Source: Roseomonas sp. KE2513
GTDB taxonomy: Bacteria > Pseudomonadota > Alphaproteobacteria > Acetobacterales > Acetobacteraceae
NCBI RefSeq assembly: GCF_016107305.1
Contig: NZ_RCVR01000033.1
Coordinates: 1-52,163, forward strand
Length of the DNA: 52,163 bases
Reading direction: 5' to 3'
A model generated the notes under the pieces. That model was given only the letters and a program-made list of their open reading frames with translations, searched no databases and had not been told where the DNA came from. A program made the translations under genes and the position numbers. Positions 20,177 through 28,617 of this stretch are shown here, piece by piece (within the stretch, counting starts at the first letter, position 1; each line of letters starts with the position of its first letter).

Positions 20177-20662
20177 TCAGGCGGCCTTCTTCGCGGCGGC
20201 AACGTTCTTGCGGTTCATCGCGGCCACGTCGAGGGGCTGCGGCGATTGGCCGGCATGCGGGTGCTCGGCGCCGGCATAGACGTGCAGGTTGCGCATCTGG
20301 GCGCGGCCGAGGTTGTTGCGGGTGATCATCCGCTCCACGGCCTTCTCGAGCACGCGCTCGGGGAAGCGGCCCTCGAGGCCGGCGCGGACGGTACGGCCCT
20401 TGATGCCGCCGGCGTAGCCGGTGTGCCAGTAGAAGACCGACTGCTCGGCCTTGTTGCCGGTCACGCGCACGCGCTTGGCGTTGATGATCACGACGTGGTC
20501 GCCGCAATCGACATGGGGGGTGAAGGTGGGCTTGTGCTTGCCACGCAGCCGGTCCGCCACGATGGCGGCGAGGCGGCCGAGAACGAGGCCGTCGGCGTCG
20601 ATGAGGATCCAGTTCTTCTGGACCTCCGCCGGCTTGATCGAGCGGGTCTGGGTTTGCAGCAT
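20177..20662 (-). CDS. rplM: 50S ribosomal protein L13
   Basis: This 161-residue protein is L13. Family segments [20 protein letters not shown], the central [19 protein letters not shown], and the [18 protein letters not shown] C-terminal region (here [17 protein letters not shown]) are visible. Length is slightly above the usual 140-150 because of an Ala/Lys tail. It is the first gene of the rplM-rpsI operon. Confidence 0.97.
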   Translation of the reverse strand: MLQTQTRSIKPAEVQKNWILIDADGLVLGRLAAIVADRLRGKHKPTFTPHVDCGDHVVIINAKRVRVTGNKAEQSVFYWHTGYAGGIKGRTVRAGLEGRFPERVLEKAVERMITRNNLGRAQMRNLHVYAGAEHPHAGQSPQPLDVAAMNRKNVAAAKKAA

Positions 20663-20693
20663 GATCCGTGTGTTCAGTCAGAAATGTCGGCCG

Positions 20694-20722
20694 CATATGG
20701 CCGGGGCAGCCCAGCGCGTCAA
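20694..20722 (-). promoter_or_regulatory. candidate sigma-70 promoter of rplM-rpsI
   Basis: The minus strand reads TTGACG (20717-20722), 17 bases, then CATATG (20694-20699). Transcription would start near 20687, about 25 bases before the rplM ATG. The -35 box matches five of six positions; the -10 box is weaker. Confidence 0.45.
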
Positions 20723-20732
20723 GGAAAAGATG

Positions 20733-20752
20733 TGTGGTAACATGATACCACA
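20733..20752. promoter_or_regulatory. inverted repeat between rplM and the extensin-like gene
   Basis: TGTGGTA and TACCACA form a perfect 7-bp inverted repeat around ACATGA. It lies just upstream of the proposed rplM promoter and 43 bases before the divergent gene. It could be an operator for either side. No matching regulator is in the window. Confidence 0.35.
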
Positions 20753-20794
20753 GTACGTCGGGGCCTTGCCGCACCTCTTCGCAAGCACCTTCTG

Positions 20795-21487
20795 ATGTGC
20801 CGCTGGCTCCCCCTTCTCCTCCTGCCGCTGCTAGCGGCGCTGGTGCTGCTGCTGCCGCGCGCCGTGGTGCTGCCGCCGGCCTGGGACCCTTGGGCGCCGC
20901 TCGACCTGCGGGCGCCGCCGGGCGTCCTGACGCGCTACAAGCTCTCCCGCATGGCGCGGGAGCCCGGGTCCTGCGCGGCCGCCTTTGCGCTTTCCGGCAT
21001 CCCGCTCCACCAGCTTCCGCCCCAGCCGCTACGGGAGGGTTGCGGCATCGTGGAGCCGGTGAGGCTCGCGAGCGAGCTGCGCTTCCTGCCCTCGGCGCCG
21101 GTGGTGAACTGCCCGATCGCGGCGGCCTGGGTGGTCTTCGAGCGGCACGGGTTGCAGCCGGCGGCGCTTGCCTCCCTCGGGCAGCGGGTGACGGGGGTGC
21201 GGCACCTCGGCACCTACAACTGCCGCAACGTCTACGGCCAGGAGGGAGGGCGGCGCAGCCAGCACGCGACGGCGAACGCGATCGACATCGCGGGCTTCAC
21301 CCTGGCGGATGGCCGCAGCGTGGGACTGCCACGGGACTGGAACGCGCCGGATCAGGCGGGCGATTTCCTCCGCCGCGCGCGGGATGCGGCGTGCCGGGTC
21401 TTCGCGACGGTGCTCGGGCCGGACTACAACGCCGCCCATCGCGACCACTTCCACCTTGACCGCGGGGGCTGGGGAACATGCCGATGA
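20795..21487 (+). CDS. extensin-like family protein (M15-like peptidase fold)
   Basis: This 230-residue protein has an N-terminal hydrophobic segment ([16 protein letters not shown]) that is a signal peptide or anchor, so it acts in the periplasm. The extensin-like C-terminal domain has four or more conserved Cys, the [14 protein letters not shown] motif and the DHFHLD motif. The His, Asp and His of these resemble the zinc ligands of LAS/D,D-carboxypeptidases. A role in cell-wall trimming is an inference. Its end overlaps the next gene by ten bases. Confidence 0.82.
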   Translation: MCRWLPLLLLPLLAALVLLLPRAVVLPPAWDPWAPLDLRAPPGVLTRYKLSRMAREPGSCAAAFALSGIPLHQLPPQPLREGCGIVEPVRLASELRFLPSAPVVNCPIAAAWVVFERHGLQPAALASLGQRVTGVRHLGTYNCRNVYGQEGGRRSQHATANAIDIAGFTLADGRSVGLPRDWNAPDQAGDFLRRARDAACRVFATVLGPDYNAAHRDHFHLDRGGWGTCR

Positions 21488-22347
21488 GCACCGGGCCCAT
21501 CGCCGTCATCGGCGCCTCCGGAAGGTCCGGGCTGGCCCTCTGCCGCGCTCTGGCGGCCGAAGGGATCGGCTTCCTGCCGGTGGTGCGCCACGCGGAGCGA
21601 TGGGCCGTGACGGGGATGCCGGGCGCGCCGCGGATCGCCGACCTGCGTGACCCCGACACCCTGCGGGCCGCGTTGGAAGGGGCGGCGCGCGTCGTCTCCT
21701 GCGCCCATGCGCGCCACGCGCCCGCCATCCTCGCCGCCGCCCCGCCCGCCGCGCCGCTGGTGCTGATGGGCAGCACCCGCCGCTTCTCCCAGTGGCGCGA
21801 CGACCATGGGGACGGGGTAAGGCAGGGCGAGGCGGCGCTGATGGAGAGCGGCCGGCCCGGCGTGATCCTGCACCCCACGATGATCTACGGCGCGGAGGGG
21901 GAGGACAACGTGCAGCGCTTGGCTACCCTGCTCCGCCGCCTTCCGGTGGCCCCCCTGCCCGGCGGCGGCACCTCCCTCGTGCAGCCGATCCACCAGTCGG
22001 ACGTCACGCGCTCCCTGATGGCAGCGCTGCGGCGGGACTGGGAGCGGCCGGAGGCGGTGGTCGTGGCGGGGCCGAGGCCGGTCCGCTACGCCGATTTCCT
22101 CCGCGCCGTCTGCCGGGCCGCCGGGTTCCGCCCGCCGCGCGTGGTGCCCTTGCCGCTCGGGCCGCTGCTGGCGCTGGTGCCGCTGCTGCGGGTGGTGCCC
22201 GGCCTGCCGCGCATCCGCGCGGCCGAGCTGCGCCGGCTGACGGAGGACAAGGCCTTCGACATCGGCCCGATGCGCGCGCTGCTGGGCGTGGAGCCGATCG
22301 GCCTGGATGAGGGTCTGGCCCTTACCTTCTCGCGCGGGGTTGCCTGA
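21478..22347 (+). CDS. NAD(P)-binding atypical SDR (NmrA/epimerase-like)
   Basis: This 289-residue protein has an N-terminal dinucleotide-binding motif (VIGASGRSGLALCRAL) and the later ILHPTMIYGAEGEDNVQRLA segment seen in atypical extended SDRs of the NDUFA9/NmrA type, then a hydrophobic C-terminal part. Substrate is unknown. Redox sensing, quinone-linked or epimerase roles are all found in this group. The start overlaps the extensin-like gene by ten bases, and an ATG two codons later is possible. Confidence 0.75.
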   Translation: MPMSTGPIAVIGASGRSGLALCRALAAEGIGFLPVVRHAERWAVTGMPGAPRIADLRDPDTLRAALEGAARVVSCAHARHAPAILAAAPPAAPLVLMGSTRRFSQWRDDHGDGVRQGEAALMESGRPGVILHPTMIYGAEGEDNVQRLATLLRRLPVAPLPGGGTSLVQPIHQSDVTRSLMAALRRDWERPEAVVVAGPRPVRYADFLRAVCRAAGFRPPRVVPLPLGPLLALVPLLRVVPGLPRIRAAELRRLTEDKAFDIGPMRALLGVEPIGLDEGLALTFSRGVA

Positions 22348-22414
22348 GCAGGGGCTTGGCACCCCGCCCCTGCCCGATCACCATCCGTCCCCTTTTGCCG
22401 CTGCCGGAGACCCC

Positions 22415-23590
22415 ATGCCCATCATCAACCGCATCGCCGAGTTCCACGACGACATGACGGCTTGGCGCCGGGACTTCCACCAGCATCCCGAGCTGAACTT
22501 CCAGGAGGTGCGGACAGCGGGGATCGTCGCCGACAAGCTGCGCGAGTTCGGCTGCGACGAGGTGATCACGGGCATCGCCACCACCGGCGTCGTGGGCGTC
22601 ATTCGCGGGCGCGGGGAGGGCGGAGCGATCGGCCTTCGCGCGGACATGGATGCGCTGCCGATCCACGAGGAATCGGGCGTGCCCCACGCCTCCCTCACCC
22701 CGGGTGTCATGCATGCCTGCGGGCATGACGGGCACACCGCCATGCTGCTCGGCGCCGCGCGCTACCTCGCGGAGACGCGGAACTTCTCCGGCACCGCCTA
22801 CATGATCTTCCAGCCCGCCGAGGAGATGGGCGGCGGCGGCGAGGTCATGGTGAAGGAGGGGCTGTTCGAGCGCTTCCCGATGGACCGCGTCTTCGGCCTG
22901 CACAACTGGCCGGGCGCCCCCGAGGGTACCTTCCTGTGGCGCGTCGGGCCGGTGATGGCGGCGGTGGCCGATATCCGCATCACCGTGACCGGCAAGGGCG
23001 CGCACGGGGCGATGCCACACCAGGGTAACGACCCGATCGTCATCGCTTCCCAGATCGTCACGGCCTTCCAGTCCATCGTGGCGCGCAACGTGGAGCCGGT
23101 GGAGGCCGGGGTGATCACCATCGGCAAGATCGAGGGCGGCATGGCCTTCAACGTCATCCCGGAGGTGGTGAACCTGCGCGGCACCGCCCGTTGGTATTCT
23201 CCGGAAGTCGGCGACATCCTGGAGAACAAGGTGCGCTCGCTCGCGACGGGCATCGCCGCAGCCTATGGCGCGGAAGCGGAGGTGCATTTCGACCGCATGT
23301 ACCCCGCGACCATCAACGAGGAGACGAGCACGGGCCTTGCCGCCGAGGCCGCGCGCGCAGTGGCGGGGGAGGCGAAGGTGCAGTTGCTGCCCAAGCCCAC
23401 CATGGGAGGCGAGGACTTCTCCTTCATGCTGAACGCGAAGGACGGCGCCTACCTTATGCTCGGCGCCGGCCGCACGCCGGAGGACCCGCAGGTCCACCAT
23501 CCCCGCTACGACTTCAACGATGCGGTGCTGCCGCTCGGCGCTTCCTGGTGGGCGACGATGGTGGAGCGGCAGCTGCCCCGGCAGGGATAA
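22415..23590 (+). CDS. M20-family amidohydrolase (hippurate hydrolase-like)
   Basis: This 391-residue cytosolic metallo-amidohydrolase belongs to peptidase family M20D, which includes hippurate hydrolase, N-acyl-amino-acid amidohydrolase and IAA-amino-acid hydrolase. Visible motifs are GLRADMDALPI, the metal-binding HACGHDGHTAMLLG, the catalytic QPAEE, and C-terminal GGEDFSFML with HHPRYDFND. The ATG at 22415 follows GGAGA; the open frame extends upstream to 22307 within the previous gene. Exact substrate cannot be told. Confidence 0.9.
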   Translation: MPIINRIAEFHDDMTAWRRDFHQHPELNFQEVRTAGIVADKLREFGCDEVITGIATTGVVGVIRGRGEGGAIGLRADMDALPIHEESGVPHASLTPGVMHACGHDGHTAMLLGAARYLAETRNFSGTAYMIFQPAEEMGGGGEVMVKEGLFERFPMDRVFGLHNWPGAPEGTFLWRVGPVMAAVADIRITVTGKGAHGAMPHQGNDPIVIASQIVTAFQSIVARNVEPVEAGVITIGKIEGGMAFNVIPEVVNLRGTARWYSPEVGDILENKVRSLATGIAAAYGAEAEVHFDRMYPATINEETSTGLAAEAARAVAGEAKVQLLPKPTMGGEDFSFMLNAKDGAYLMLGAGRTPEDPQVHHPRYDFNDAVLPLGASWWATMVERQLPRQG

Positions 23591-23611
23591 AGCCGGGACT
23601 GAGGGCCGGGT

Positions 23612-25678
23612 TCAGCCGAGGACGGCCAGCCCGTCCACGGCGCGCACCCCCTCCCCTTCTGGCAGGACGAAGAGAGGGTTGATCTCGGCCTCCAGCAGCC
23701 GCTCCCCCGCCGCCCCAACCATGGCGGCGAAGGCGAGGATCGCGTCCACCAGCGCCGGCACATCGGCTGGGGGTGCGCCGCGGTAGCCTCGCAGCAGGGG
23801 GGCGGTGCGCAGTTCCGCAACCATCCCCTCCGCGTCGGCGCGGGTAATGGGCAGCAGGCGCAGCGCGGTGTCACCCAGCAGTTCCGCCGCCACGCCGCCC
23901 ATGCCCAGCAGCAGCGCGGGGCCGAGCTGCGGGTCGCGGTGGAAGCCGAGGATCAGCTCCACGCCGCCGCGCACCATCTCCTGCACGAGGAAGCCCTCGG
24001 GCGCGGGGGCGCCGGCGGCACGCAGCCGTTCCAGCATGGCGGCGGCGGCCTCCGGCAGGGCGGCTGGCGGCAGGCCCACGGCCACGCCGCCAAGGTCGCT
24101 CTTGTGCGGGATGTCGCGGGAGAGAACCTTCAGCACTACGCGCTCCCCCAGGCCTTCGGCGGCGGCAATGGTGCCGGCAGGGTCGCTCGCCACCGCCTCC
24201 CGCGCCGCGGGCAGGCCGAAGCGGGCGAAGAGCGCCTTGCTCTCGGCCTCGTTCAGCGGCCCGGCCGGCAGGGCGGCGATGGCAGGGTCGGGCGCCGCGG
24301 GTGGGGGCGGCGCGGGGGGCACCGGCCGCGGCTGCAGGGCCGCGAGGACGGAGGCGGTGGCCTCGGGCGCGGTGAAGGCGGGGATGCCTTGCCCGTTCAG
24401 CAGCCGCGTCACCTCCGGCGCGTGCGGGCTGACATAGCAGAGGATGGGCTTCTCGCCCCGCGCCTGGCACTCCACCACGGCGTCAGAGGCAAGGGTCGGC
24501 TGGGCAAGGGCGGAGGACCCGACGATCACCACGGCGGCGTCGAAGGACGGGCTCTCCTGGAGCGCGTCGATGGCGCCGCGGAGCAGGTTGGGGCGCAGGC
24601 CCGCGAGGGTCAGGTCCACCGGGTTGCGCCCGGCCGAAGCCGCCTCCCCCGTCAGTGCGGCCAGGCGCGCGGCGGTGGGGGCGTCGGGCACGGGCACTTC
24701 GAAGCCGGCGAGGCCGAGGCTGTCCGCCACCAGCGTCCCCGCCCCGCCCGTGGAGGTAAGGATCGCGACCCGCTTGCCCGCCGCCCGACGGCCGGGTGCG
24801 AGAGCGGTGGGGATGTCCAGCAGGTCCGAGAAGGTTTCCGCCCGGATGACGCCGCACTGCCGGAACAGCGCGTCGTAGACACGGTCCGCGCCCGCCAGTG
24901 CGCCGGTGTGGGAGCTGGCCGAGCGGGCGCCGGATTCAGAGCGGCCGACCTTGAAGACCACGATCGGCTTGTTCATCGCCGCCGCCCGCAGCGCGACCTC
25001 TCGGAAGGCTTCGGGGCGCCGCAGCCCCTCCATGTAGACGGCGATAACGCGGGTGGCCTCGTCGTCCAGTAGGTGCTCGATGAGGTCGGTGCTGTCGAGA
25101 TCCGCCTCGTTGCCGGTGGAGGCGAGCTTGGCAAAGCCGACGCCGCGGTCCGTCGCGCGGGAGAGCAGCGCGCCGAGGATGCCGCCGCTCTGCGACACGA
25201 CGGAGATGGCGCCCGCGCGGAGATTTCCCATCTCCAGCGCGCCGGTGGCGGAAAGTGTGATCCGGTTCGTCAGGTTCACCAGCCCGATCGTGTTGGGGCC
25301 GAGCAGGCGCATTGGGCCCGCCGCCTCCTTCAGGGCCCCCTGCCGGCGCGCCCCTTCCTCATCCGTCTCGCCGTAGCCGCTGGCAAGGACGATCGCGGCC
25401 GCCGTGCCGCGGGCGGCGAGGTCGCGCACGGCGGCTTCCGCGCGCTCGGGGCCGAGGAGCACGATGGCGGCGTCCGGCGCCTCCGGCAGCGAGGCGACGT
25501 CCGGGTAGCAGGTCAGACCCGCGATTTCCGTCACGCGCGGGTTCACGGGGTAGATCGCGCCCGTAAAGCCGTGCTTGCGGAGGTAGCCGACCGGCCGTCC
25601 GGTCATCTTCGTCGCATCGGCCGAGGCGCCGATGACGGCGACGCTGCGGGGGGCGAGGAGGCGCGCGATGGCGTTCAC
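23612..25678 (-). CDS. NDP-forming acyl-CoA synthetase (acetate-CoA ligase family), ATP-grasp
   Basis: This 688-residue protein has an N-terminal CoA-binding domain (LLAPRSVAVIGASADATKMTG), two succinyl-CoA-ligase-like domains with the phosphohistidine-type SSHTGALAG near residue 265, and a C-terminal ATP-grasp domain from about residue 475 (VLKVLSRDIPHKSDLGGVAVG, ELILGFHRDPQLGP). Such enzymes interconvert acyl-CoA and acid with ATP or GTP. Similar fused proteins include pimeloyl- and feruloyl-CoA synthetases. The GTG start at 25678 overlaps the stop of the upstream gene by four bases. It is last in a LysR-linked four-gene operon. Confidence 0.88.
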   Translation of the reverse strand: MNAIARLLAPRSVAVIGASADATKMTGRPVGYLRKHGFTGAIYPVNPRVTEIAGLTCYPDVASLPEAPDAAIVLLGPERAEAAVRDLAARGTAAAIVLASGYGETDEEGARRQGALKEAAGPMRLLGPNTIGLVNLTNRITLSATGALEMGNLRAGAISVVSQSGGILGALLSRATDRGVGFAKLASTGNEADLDSTDLIEHLLDDEATRVIAVYMEGLRRPEAFREVALRAAAMNKPIVVFKVGRSESGARSASSHTGALAGADRVYDALFRQCGVIRAETFSDLLDIPTALAPGRRAAGKRVAILTSTGGAGTLVADSLGLAGFEVPVPDAPTAARLAALTGEAASAGRNPVDLTLAGLRPNLLRGAIDALQESPSFDAAVVIVGSSALAQPTLASDAVVECQARGEKPILCYVSPHAPEVTRLLNGQGIPAFTAPEATASVLAALQPRPVPPAPPPPAAPDPAIAALPAGPLNEAESKALFARFGLPAAREAVASDPAGTIAAAEGLGERVVLKVLSRDIPHKSDLGGVAVGLPPAALPEAAAAMLERLRAAGAPAPEGFLVQEMVRGGVELILGFHRDPQLGPALLLGMGGVAAELLGDTALRLLPITRADAEGMVAELRTAPLLRGYRGAPPADVPALVDAILAFAAMVGAAGERLLEAEINPLFVLPEGEGVRAVDGLAVLG

Positions 25679-26481
25679 GACGAGCCCTCCTTCCGCTTCG
25701 CGCTGCGCTCCAGGAAGGCGGCGACGGAGTCGAGGTGGTCCTGGGATGAATAGCAGATTGCCTGGGCTTGGCTGCCCAAGGAGAAGACCTGCTCCATGCT
25801 CAGTTCGAAGCTCTGGTCGAGGATGGTCTTGCTGAGCGCGACCGCCCCGGGCGCGTTCTTCGACAGCTCGGCCGCCCAGCCCTGCGCCTCCGCCACCAGC
25901 GCCTCGGGCGCGGCCACGCGGTCGATCATGCCGATCCGCAGCGCCTCCTCCGGCTGCACGGTGCGGCCGGAGAAGATGAGCTCCTTCGCGCGGGATAGGC
26001 CGACGCGGCGCGGCAGGAAGTAGAGGCCGCCGCCGTCGGGAATCAGGCCGCGCAAGACGTAGCTCATCGCCAGCATCGCGGCCTCGGAGGCGATGACGAA
26101 GTCGCAGCACAGCGCGAGATCGCAGCCCAGCCCGGTGGCGGCGCCGTTCACCGCGGCGATGGTCGGCTTAGGCAGGGTGTGCAGCGCCGAGAGCATGTGG
26201 TGCGTTCGGTGCTGCCGCCGCCAGCCGTTGATGCCGATCATTCCCTGCGGCGCGCTCAGCCGCTGCTGCATGCCCTTCACGTCGCCGCCCGAGCAGAAGC
26301 CCTTGCCGCTGCCGGTGACGACAAGGGCGCGGATGCTCTCCTCCTTGGCGACATGGTCGAGCGCGTCCAGCATCTCGTAGCGCATGGCGTCGTCGATGGC
26401 GTTTCGCGCCTGAGGGCGGTTCAGCGTCATCGTGGCCACGGGACCATCTGTGGTCAGGATGATGGCGTCGTAGGTTTTCAC
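25675..26481 (-). CDS. enoyl-CoA hydratase/isomerase family protein, PaaG-like
   Basis: This 268-residue crotonase-fold protein has the oxyanion-hole segments GKGFCSGGDVKG and NGAATGLGCDLALCCDF. The two catalytic glutamates of true hydratases are not at their usual places: the first is Asp (GCDLA) and the second position reads SY rather than PE. Together with GLIPDGGGLYFLPRRVG this is closer to the PaaG-type isomerases. It therefore probably isomerises or otherwise processes an acyl-CoA instead of simple hydration. It lies between a 2-hydroxyacid dehydrogenase (19-base gap) and a CoA ligase (overlap). Confidence 0.88.
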   Translation of the reverse strand: MKTYDAIILTTDGPVATMTLNRPQARNAIDDAMRYEMLDALDHVAKEESIRALVVTGSGKGFCSGGDVKGMQQRLSAPQGMIGINGWRRQHRTHHMLSALHTLPKPTIAAVNGAATGLGCDLALCCDFVIASEAAMLAMSYVLRGLIPDGGGLYFLPRRVGLSRAKELIFSGRTVQPEEALRIGMIDRVAAPEALVAEAQGWAAELSKNAPGAVALSKTILDQSFELSMEQVFSLGSQAQAICYSSQDHLDSVAAFLERSAKRKEGSS

Positions 26482-26500
26482 GGCTCTCTCCGGGCGGGCG

Positions 26501-27466
26501 TCAGGCGGCCCGCGGTTGGGGTGTCAGCGGGTGCGGCAGCGGCTGGCCGACGTCGAAGGCGCGCAGCGCGGCCACCGCCCCCTGGAAGTAGAGGCGATAG
26601 TTCTCGGCGGTGACGTAGCCGAGATGCGGGGTCAGGATGGTGCGCGGTGCGCGCAGGAGAGGATGGTCCGGCGGCATCGGTTCGATGTCGTGCACATCGA
26701 TGGCGGCGCCACCGAGATGGCCGAGTTCGAGCGCCGCCAGCAGCGCCGCCTGGTCCACCAGTCCCGCCCGCGCGGTGTTCACGAGCAGCGCGCCCGGCCG
26801 CATCGCCACCAGTTCCGCCGCGCCGAGCGTGTTGCGGGACCGCTCGCCGAGAACGAGGTGCAGCGTGACGACATCGGATGTGGCCAGCAGCGCCGCCTTC
26901 TCCACGCGGCGCGCGCCGGCGGCCGCGGCGGCTTCCTCAGTCAGGTTGCTGCTCCAGGCGATCACCTCCATGCCGAAGGCGCGGCCGAGCGCCGCCACCT
27001 GCCGGCCGAGCTTGCCCAGGCCGATCACTCCCAGTGTCGCCCCTTGCAGGCTGCGTCCCGGCCCGGTCTGCCACCTTCCGGCCCGCAGCGCCGCGTCCTC
27101 GAAGGGCACCCGCCGCGCGAGGGAGAGGATGAGCGCCCAGGTCATCTCCACCGTCGGCGTATCGAGGGAGGGCGTGCCGCAGGCGGCGATGCCACGCGCT
27201 TCGCAGGCCGCGAGGTCCAGCAGCCGGTTCTTCGCCCCGGTGGTGACCACCAGCCGCAGCTCCGGCAGGCGCGCGATGAGGGACGCGGGAAAGGGCGTTC
27301 GCTCGCGGATCAGCACCACCGCGTCGAAGCCGGCCAGCCGCTCGGCCAGCACCGCCTCGTCAGCTACATGGTCGGGGAAGAAGGTGATCGGCAGGCCGGA
27401 CCAATCGGCCGACCCGCGCGCGGCGGCGCCGAAATCGTCGAGCACCGCGATGCGGCGCAGCGGCAC
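26501..27466 (-). CDS. D-2-hydroxyacid dehydrogenase family protein
   Basis: This 321-residue NAD(P)-dependent dehydrogenase has the Rossmann motif LGVIGLGKLGRQVAAL, the catalytic Arg in NTARAGLVDQ, Glu in DVHDIEPMP and His in TPHLGYVT. Members reduce 2-keto acids such as glyoxylate, hydroxypyruvate or phosphoglycerate. I prefer the GTG at 27466 because GGAG, overlapping the stop of the upstream gene, sits at the right distance. The frame is open upstream to 27514. It is the second gene of the operon starting at 28464. Confidence 0.88.
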   Translation of the reverse strand: MPLRRIAVLDDFGAAARGSADWSGLPITFFPDHVADEAVLAERLAGFDAVVLIRERTPFPASLIARLPELRLVVTTGAKNRLLDLAACEARGIAACGTPSLDTPTVEMTWALILSLARRVPFEDAALRAGRWQTGPGRSLQGATLGVIGLGKLGRQVAALGRAFGMEVIAWSSNLTEEAAAAAGARRVEKAALLATSDVVTLHLVLGERSRNTLGAAELVAMRPGALLVNTARAGLVDQAALLAALELGHLGGAAIDVHDIEPMPPDHPLLRAPRTILTPHLGYVTAENYRLYFQGAVAALRAFDVGQPLPHPLTPQPRAA

Positions 27467-27471
27467 GGCCG

Positions 27472-28464
27472 CTACTCCGCCTTGATGTTGGCGCGGCGCA
27501 CCACGTCCGCCCACCGCTCGCGGTCCTCGGTCAGGAAGCGGGCGTAGTCGGCCGGGGTGGGGCTCGGCTGCACCTCCACGCCCTCGTCCAGCAGGCGGCG
27601 GGCAATCTCGGGGTCGGCGAGCGTCGCGTTCAGCGCGGTGTGCAGCCGCGCCACGCGGTCCGCCGGCATGTCCTTCGGCCCGACGATGCCGTACCAGGTG
27701 GAGGAGAGGATGGTTGGGAAGCCCTCCTCTCCCGTGGTGGGGATGTTCGGCATCACGGCAGAGCGGGCGCCCGCGGCCAGGGCGATGGCGCGCAGGGCGC
27801 CGGACTCGATATGCGGCTTCAGCGGCGCGAGCGCATTGGTGATCATGCTCAGCCGCCCCGCCAGCACGTCGGTCAGCGCAGGGCCCGTGCCGCGATAGGG
27901 CACGTGCTCCATCTGCACGCCGAGGGTCAGCGCGATCATGGCGGGCAGCACATGGCCGGTGGTGCCGACGCCGGGGGAGCCGTAGGTGAGCGGCGGGTTC
28001 GCCTTCTTCGCGACCTCCTGCAGTTCCCGTAGGTTGCGGGCGGGCACGGAGGGGTTGAGGCAGATGACGTTGGGCGCCTGCCCGATGAAGCCGACCGGCG
28101 TGAAGTCCGCGGCCACGTCATAGGGCACGCGCGGCTGCACGAGGCTGCTGATGAGAAAGCTGCCACTGCCGGCGAGCAGCAGGTCGTAGCCCTCCGTCCT
28201 CGACTTTGCGACGAGATCGTTGCCGATCAGTCCGCCCGCGCCGCCGCGGTTCTCCACCACGAAGGTCTGGCCCAGCCGCTGGCCCATGCCCTCTGCCACT
28301 AGCCGGCCCACCACGTCGTTGCTGCCGCCCGTGGCGAAGGGGATCACGAGGCGGACGGGACGGTCGGGGTAGCGCTCCTGGGCGCGGACGGGGCGGATCA
28401 GGCCCGGCATGACTAGTGCGGGCATCACAAGGGCGGGCAGGGTCAGGGCGGCACGGCGGCGCAT
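27472..28464 (-). CDS. Bug/TctC tripartite tricarboxylate transporter receptor
   Basis: This 330-residue periplasmic receptor has an N-terminal signal peptide ending near RPVRAQ and the Bug-family marks YPDRPVRLVIPFATGGSNDVVGR, VVENRGGAGGLIGND and VPYRGTGPALTDVLAG. Such proteins bind carboxylates, amides or aromatic acids for TTT permeases or signalling. The ATG at 28464 lies seven bases after AGGAGG; the ATG at 28470 is too close to it. No TctA/TctB permease is in the window, which is usual for the many orphan Bug receptors. It is divergent from a LysR gene. Confidence 0.9.
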   Translation of the reverse strand: MRRRAALTLPALVMPALVMPGLIRPVRAQERYPDRPVRLVIPFATGGSNDVVGRLVAEGMGQRLGQTFVVENRGGAGGLIGNDLVAKSRTEGYDLLLAGSGSFLISSLVQPRVPYDVAADFTPVGFIGQAPNVICLNPSVPARNLRELQEVAKKANPPLTYGSPGVGTTGHVLPAMIALTLGVQMEHVPYRGTGPALTDVLAGRLSMITNALAPLKPHIESGALRAIALAAGARSAVMPNIPTTGEEGFPTILSSTWYGIVGPKDMPADRVARLHTALNATLADPEIARRLLDEGVEVQPSPTPADYARFLTEDRERWADVVRRANIKAE

Positions 28465-28592
28465 GGGCATTCCTCCTCCCCGGGATCTGTCCCGGTGGCT
28501 TTCCTGCCGGTGCGGCCGGCGGCCCCCTCGTTTGGGGGAACTGGAGCATGCGCGCGGACCAGGGTGGCGGCCAGGGAGGAATGGTTGAGCTG

Positions 28593-28605
28593 CCCCAACC
28601 TGGGG
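28593..28605. promoter_or_regulatory. candidate LysR operator
   Basis: CCCCA-ACC-TGGGG is a 13-bp inverted repeat in the 153-base gap between the divergent Bug operon and the LysR gene, 13 bases before the LysR ATG. LysR proteins usually bind such dyads in the shared intergenic region, but the classical T-N11-A form is not clear. Confidence 0.3.
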
Positions 28606-28617
28606 TTATGCTGGCGC

